From Amorphochlora amoebiformis (taxonomy: Eukaryota > Cercozoa > Chlorarachniophyceae), in NCBI GenBank assembly GCA_054601695.1, contig BAAHQB010000171.1, positions 62,001-126,000 on the forward strand: a DNA stretch of 64,000 nucleotides. The letters are read 5' to 3'. How positions within the stretch are numbered: the first letter of the stretch is position 1; each line of letters begins with the position of its first letter. Positions 48,582-64,000 of this stretch are shown here, piece by piece. Both the position numbers and the translations under genes were made by a program. The notes under the pieces were generated by a model, which made no database searches, was not told the DNA's origin, and saw nothing but the letters and a program-made list of their open reading frames with translations.

Positions 48582-48861
48582 CATATAAATATATATATAT
48601 ATACATATATATTTATATATATGTACATTAACATATACATATATCATATTCTAGGAGAACGAGATAGAGTTGGAAGGCGCGTGTGATGCACAGCTGGCAT
48701 GCTCCACGTGTCATGTCATTCTCCCTCAGGTCTGCTCACGCTCCTTATACTTATATATTCCATATATTAAAATATAGATATGTACATATGTATATTTATA
48801 TATGTATATATTGTTTGTATATGCATATGGATACTAAACTTATAAAACTAATATATACATG

Positions 48862-48906
<45 letters not shown>

Positions 48907-48923
48907 GTGCATTATGTACAAAT

Positions 48924-48992
<69 letters not shown>

Positions 48993-49089
48993 ATCTATGC
49001 ATCTATGTACTTCATGTGGATATTACATTTGTGACATATATGAATACATATACACATAAATATAGATGTAATGAACATACATATAAATA

Positions 49090-49137
<48 letters not shown>

Positions 49138-49231
49138 TACATATATAATATGTATAATTATATATATGATATAATATATATATATATATATATATATTCA
49201 TACATATATAATATGTATAATTATATGTATG

Positions 49232-49262
<31 letters not shown>

Positions 49263-49462
49263 TTGTATATATATTTATATATACATTTATATCCATATAC
49301 ATGTATCTCGATATTTTTATTTATATATATTAATATGTATTTGTACATATGTATATGTGAGTATAGGAGATATATGTATACACTATATCTATATATATAT
49401 ATATATATATATTTCCATATATGTATATATATTTATATATATATATATGCATGTACATGTAT

Positions 49463-49509
<47 letters not shown>

Positions 49510-49575
49510 AGTATAGGAGATATATGACGGCCTAGAAGAGCCATGCGAGGAAGAGATGGATATGCTTGACCTGGT

Positions 49576-49611
<36 letters not shown>

Positions 49612-49636
49612 TTACATATATATTTATATATATATA

Positions 49637-49668
<32 letters not shown>

Positions 49669-49730
49669 CATATAATATATATATATTATTTATAAAATAT
49701 ATGTACATGATATATAACCTTCGATATGTA

Positions 49731-49778
<48 letters not shown>

Positions 49779-49833
49779 CGATAGGGGTGGAAGACACTTC
49801 CCGGCTAGGGTGTCAGGTATTCAATCATTTGAT

Positions 49834-49880
<47 letters not shown>

Positions 49881-49891
49881 ATTATTATTAT

Positions 49892-49923
<32 letters not shown>

Positions 49924-50383
49924 AATACACATACACATCTAAACACATATATATAGATACATATATACGTATATGAATATATGCATGTATGGATCTATAT
50001 ATATATTTATATATATATATATATATATACATATATATACATATATATGAATAACATGATAGAATATAATACAATGCAATATAATATAGTACAATGCAAT
50101 ATAATGTAATATAGTACAATATTATATAATATAACATAATATAATAAAATATAATGTATTTAATATAATATAATATAATATAATATAATATAATATATAT
50201 GTGTGTCTTGACAGTGAAGACGTGGGACATGCATTCATACATACATATACATACATATACACACACATATATTTATATATATATGTTAGTATATACACAC
50301 CAACCATCTAACATTAGGTAAAAATATCAAAAGATATGAACGGAATGAGGATTATTGTCCCCCAATCTCTCGACCTACGTTAG
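47589..50383 (+). CDS. FDX: Mitochondrial adrenodoxin-type [2Fe-2S] ferredoxin
   Basis: Complete gene, six exons, phases all consistent: 47589-47694, 47871-47959, 48655-48729, 49517-49573, 49778-49816, 50318-50383 (TAG). It encodes 143 residues. The N-terminus ([20 protein letters not shown] to RLFSS) is an Arg-rich amphipathic presequence with an R-x-F-S-type cleavage site, so mitochondrial import is likely. The core reads [25 protein letters not shown], then the cluster loop [10 protein letters not shown] (Cys-x5-Cys-x2-Cys), EEEMDMLDL and SRLGCQ (fourth Cys), ending [12 protein letters not shown]. This is the Yah1/FDX1-FDX2 family, electron donor to Fe-S cluster assembly and heme A synthesis. 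Donors are loose (GTACGA, GTATAT, GTCTGC, GTCTTT, GTATTC). Degenerate copies of exon 3 and exon 4 starts lie in the introns just upstream of the real ones. Confidence 0.96.
48180..48525 (+). repeat. Two upstream echoes of ferredoxin exon 3
   Basis: Copies at about 48186-48240 (AGGAGAATGATTTAGGATTT, heavily decayed) and 48468-48518 (nearly identical to the first ~50 bases of exon 3 up to CAGCTGGCAT) precede the real exon 48655-48729. Both lack the second half with the cluster cysteines and the donor. Confidence 0.88.
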
Positions 50384-50759
50384 CTACTTGGGCTAGTCAT
50401 AAACTTGAATCTCATCACTCCATTTCGAATTTTATTCATCGCCTCGGATATCGCTAGAGTACAAATGACTTAATTGCTAGAATTATATCCTGCCTGGCAT
50501 GGTATAGTATATAGTATACATGGTTCTGTGGAAAATCTAGAAAATACGTAAAAACGGCCATGATTTCGTACACGTGGCATGCATGATGAGCGGCTAACAC
50601 GCACGCATGCTACGCGGATGTATATATACATTACATATTTATACATTACACATAAGACACATTTTACACCTACATTGCGAAAAATGCATGTGGAATCATA
50701 CTACTCTAAAATGTGTATATGTGTGTGTGTATATATATGTGGGTATATATATATGTAAG

Positions 50760-50815
<56 letters not shown>

Positions 50816-51539
50816 TAGAGTATACTCTGTATCTAGGTATATTATCAAGTTTATTCGTATCCTAGAGTTGGTAGATTCGTTATAAACTTTCATTTAGTCC
50901 TTACACAGCCTCGCCTGTAAGCAAGTATGTGTGAGTAGTGTGATATATCTATAGATAATATCGTTGTATATACTAGTATAGATATACTTTCAGATATGAT
51001 ATATAATGGTGTACATAAATTACTAGTATAAATATGCTACTTGCATATGCCATATATATATATATTATATATATGTAGGTATTTTCTTGATATATATATA
51101 TATATATATTAATGTATATGTATATCATAGTATATATATATATATACAATATTATACATATATATATTATATGTATATATGTATATAATACAAATACACA
51201 AACATGTACATAAAAATTATATACATGCATACATGATATAATACAATGTCTATATTCTCACAACAAACTTTCAACATATAATATATATATATATATATAT
51301 ACCTATATATATTTTTATATATGTATATATACATACATATATATTCATACATACTTATATATATAAAATAAATACACACGCATATTACATATATACATAT
51401 ATACATATACATATATACACATATACACATATATAACAAAATGCTTATTCTCCTAACAAAACTTTTTTTCATCAAAAACAAAATTCTCATTGAATCAACT
51501 GACTACCACACCTTCCCAACAGCAATGACTATAATGCTA
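50384..51539. other. Convergent intergenic spacer between ferredoxin and crtI
   Basis: Bases 50384-50620 and about 50815-51030 are complex sequence with many CTAG words. Bases 50630-50815 and 51040-51470 are TA/CA microsatellites and AT-rich sequence. Two genes end here facing each other. Immediately 3' of the crtI stop a further open stretch (SLLLGRCGSQLIQ, about 51519-51481 on minus) could be a final exon only if a 20-nt intron were spliced, which I consider unlikely. Confidence 0.5.
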
Positions 51540-63142
<11,603 letters not shown>

Positions 63143-63213
63143 CTATATATATATATAGATATATAATATATATATATATATATATGATATTACATATGTA
63201 TAGATATATATAC

Positions 63214-63293
<80 letters not shown>

Positions 63294-63294
63294 C

Positions 63295-63340
<46 letters not shown>

Positions 63341-63416
63341 CATATATATAATATATATATCTTTGTGTCTATATATATATATGTATTAGATATATATATA
63401 TATTACACGAAGAAAC

Positions 63417-63449
<33 letters not shown>

Positions 63450-63616
63450 CAATATATACAAATATATATATACAATATACATATTTACAATTATATATAT
63501 ATATATATACACAAACACACACATATATATAGATATATGTATATTTATATATATATATATATATACAAAAATTAAACATATATAAATACATATTTATACA
63601 CACACACACACACATG

Positions 63617-63647
<31 letters not shown>

Positions 63648-63924
63648 GTATGTATACATATATTACATTTATACACACAAACACACACACACACACATAT
63701 ATATATATGTGTATATATACATTATATTTACATATATGTGTTTGTGTACAAATGAGCGTATGCATACATACATTATGTACACACACACATATATATATAT
63801 ATATAACATATCTATATATATATATTAATACATACATACATACATATATATATATGTATATATATAGATATAATATATTTATATATATATATACATTCAT
63901 ATATATATATTAATTACTTTTATT

Positions 63925-63962
<38 letters not shown>

Positions 63963-64000
63963 TGTACACACATATATATATTTGGTCCTTTATATGACAT

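Overview
This window is nuclear DNA from a unicellular eukaryote whose species I cannot name. Evidence for this is genes broken into many tiny exons with GT-AG (and a few GC-AG) introns, TTAGGG-type telomeric repeats throughout the interior, a mitochondrial ferredoxin with a targeting presequence, a urease accessory GTPase, a TTT-complex subunit and a CrtI-type carotenoid desaturase. Long (TA)n/(TG)n microsatellites fill most introns, so nearly every long open frame ([18 protein letters not shown]) is spurious. I read the genes by finding short complex islands between microsatellites, marking AG|...|GT borders and checking that the reading phase carries from one exon to the next.

Layout: (1) 1-1662 minus, a multi-pass membrane protein running off the left edge, with unusually short introns. 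(2) 1663-4004, intergenic. (3) 4005-13220 minus, a 310-residue protein with repeated D-[IV]-x-G-A motifs, 16 exons. (4) 13221-13596, divergent promoter region. (5) 13597-40127 plus, a Tel2-interacting protein 1 (TTI1) homologue in about 40 exons over 26.5 kb. (6) 40128-40672, convergent spacer. (7) 40673-46969 minus, urease accessory GTPase UreG, 11 exons, first exon not found. (8) 46970-47588, divergent spacer. (9) 47589-50383 plus, complete adrenodoxin-type mitochondrial [2Fe-2S] ferredoxin, 6 exons. (10) 50384-51539, convergent spacer. (11) 51540-63142 minus, the C-terminal ~390 residues of a CrtI-type phytoene desaturase, 22 exons, with the N-terminal part beyond the right edge. The genes belong to unrelated pathways (PIKK maturation, nickel enzyme maturation, Fe-S assembly, carotenoids), and no operon-like logic is apparent.

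The most unusual feature is the introns. Telomeric tracts lie in introns of four of the six genes, mostly with the C-rich strand (CCCTAA) as the sense strand. The repeat itself supplies splice signals: donors such as GTAACCC, branch-point-like CTAAC in every unit, a pyrimidine-rich run, and acceptors CCCTAG or CCCTAAG. A ~100-bp element recurs about 30 times inside these telomeric tracts. A second phenomenon is exon echoes: truncated, diverged copies of a real exon edge, repeated in the neighbouring intron and separated by TA microsatellites, seen in all five multi-exon genes that have long introns.
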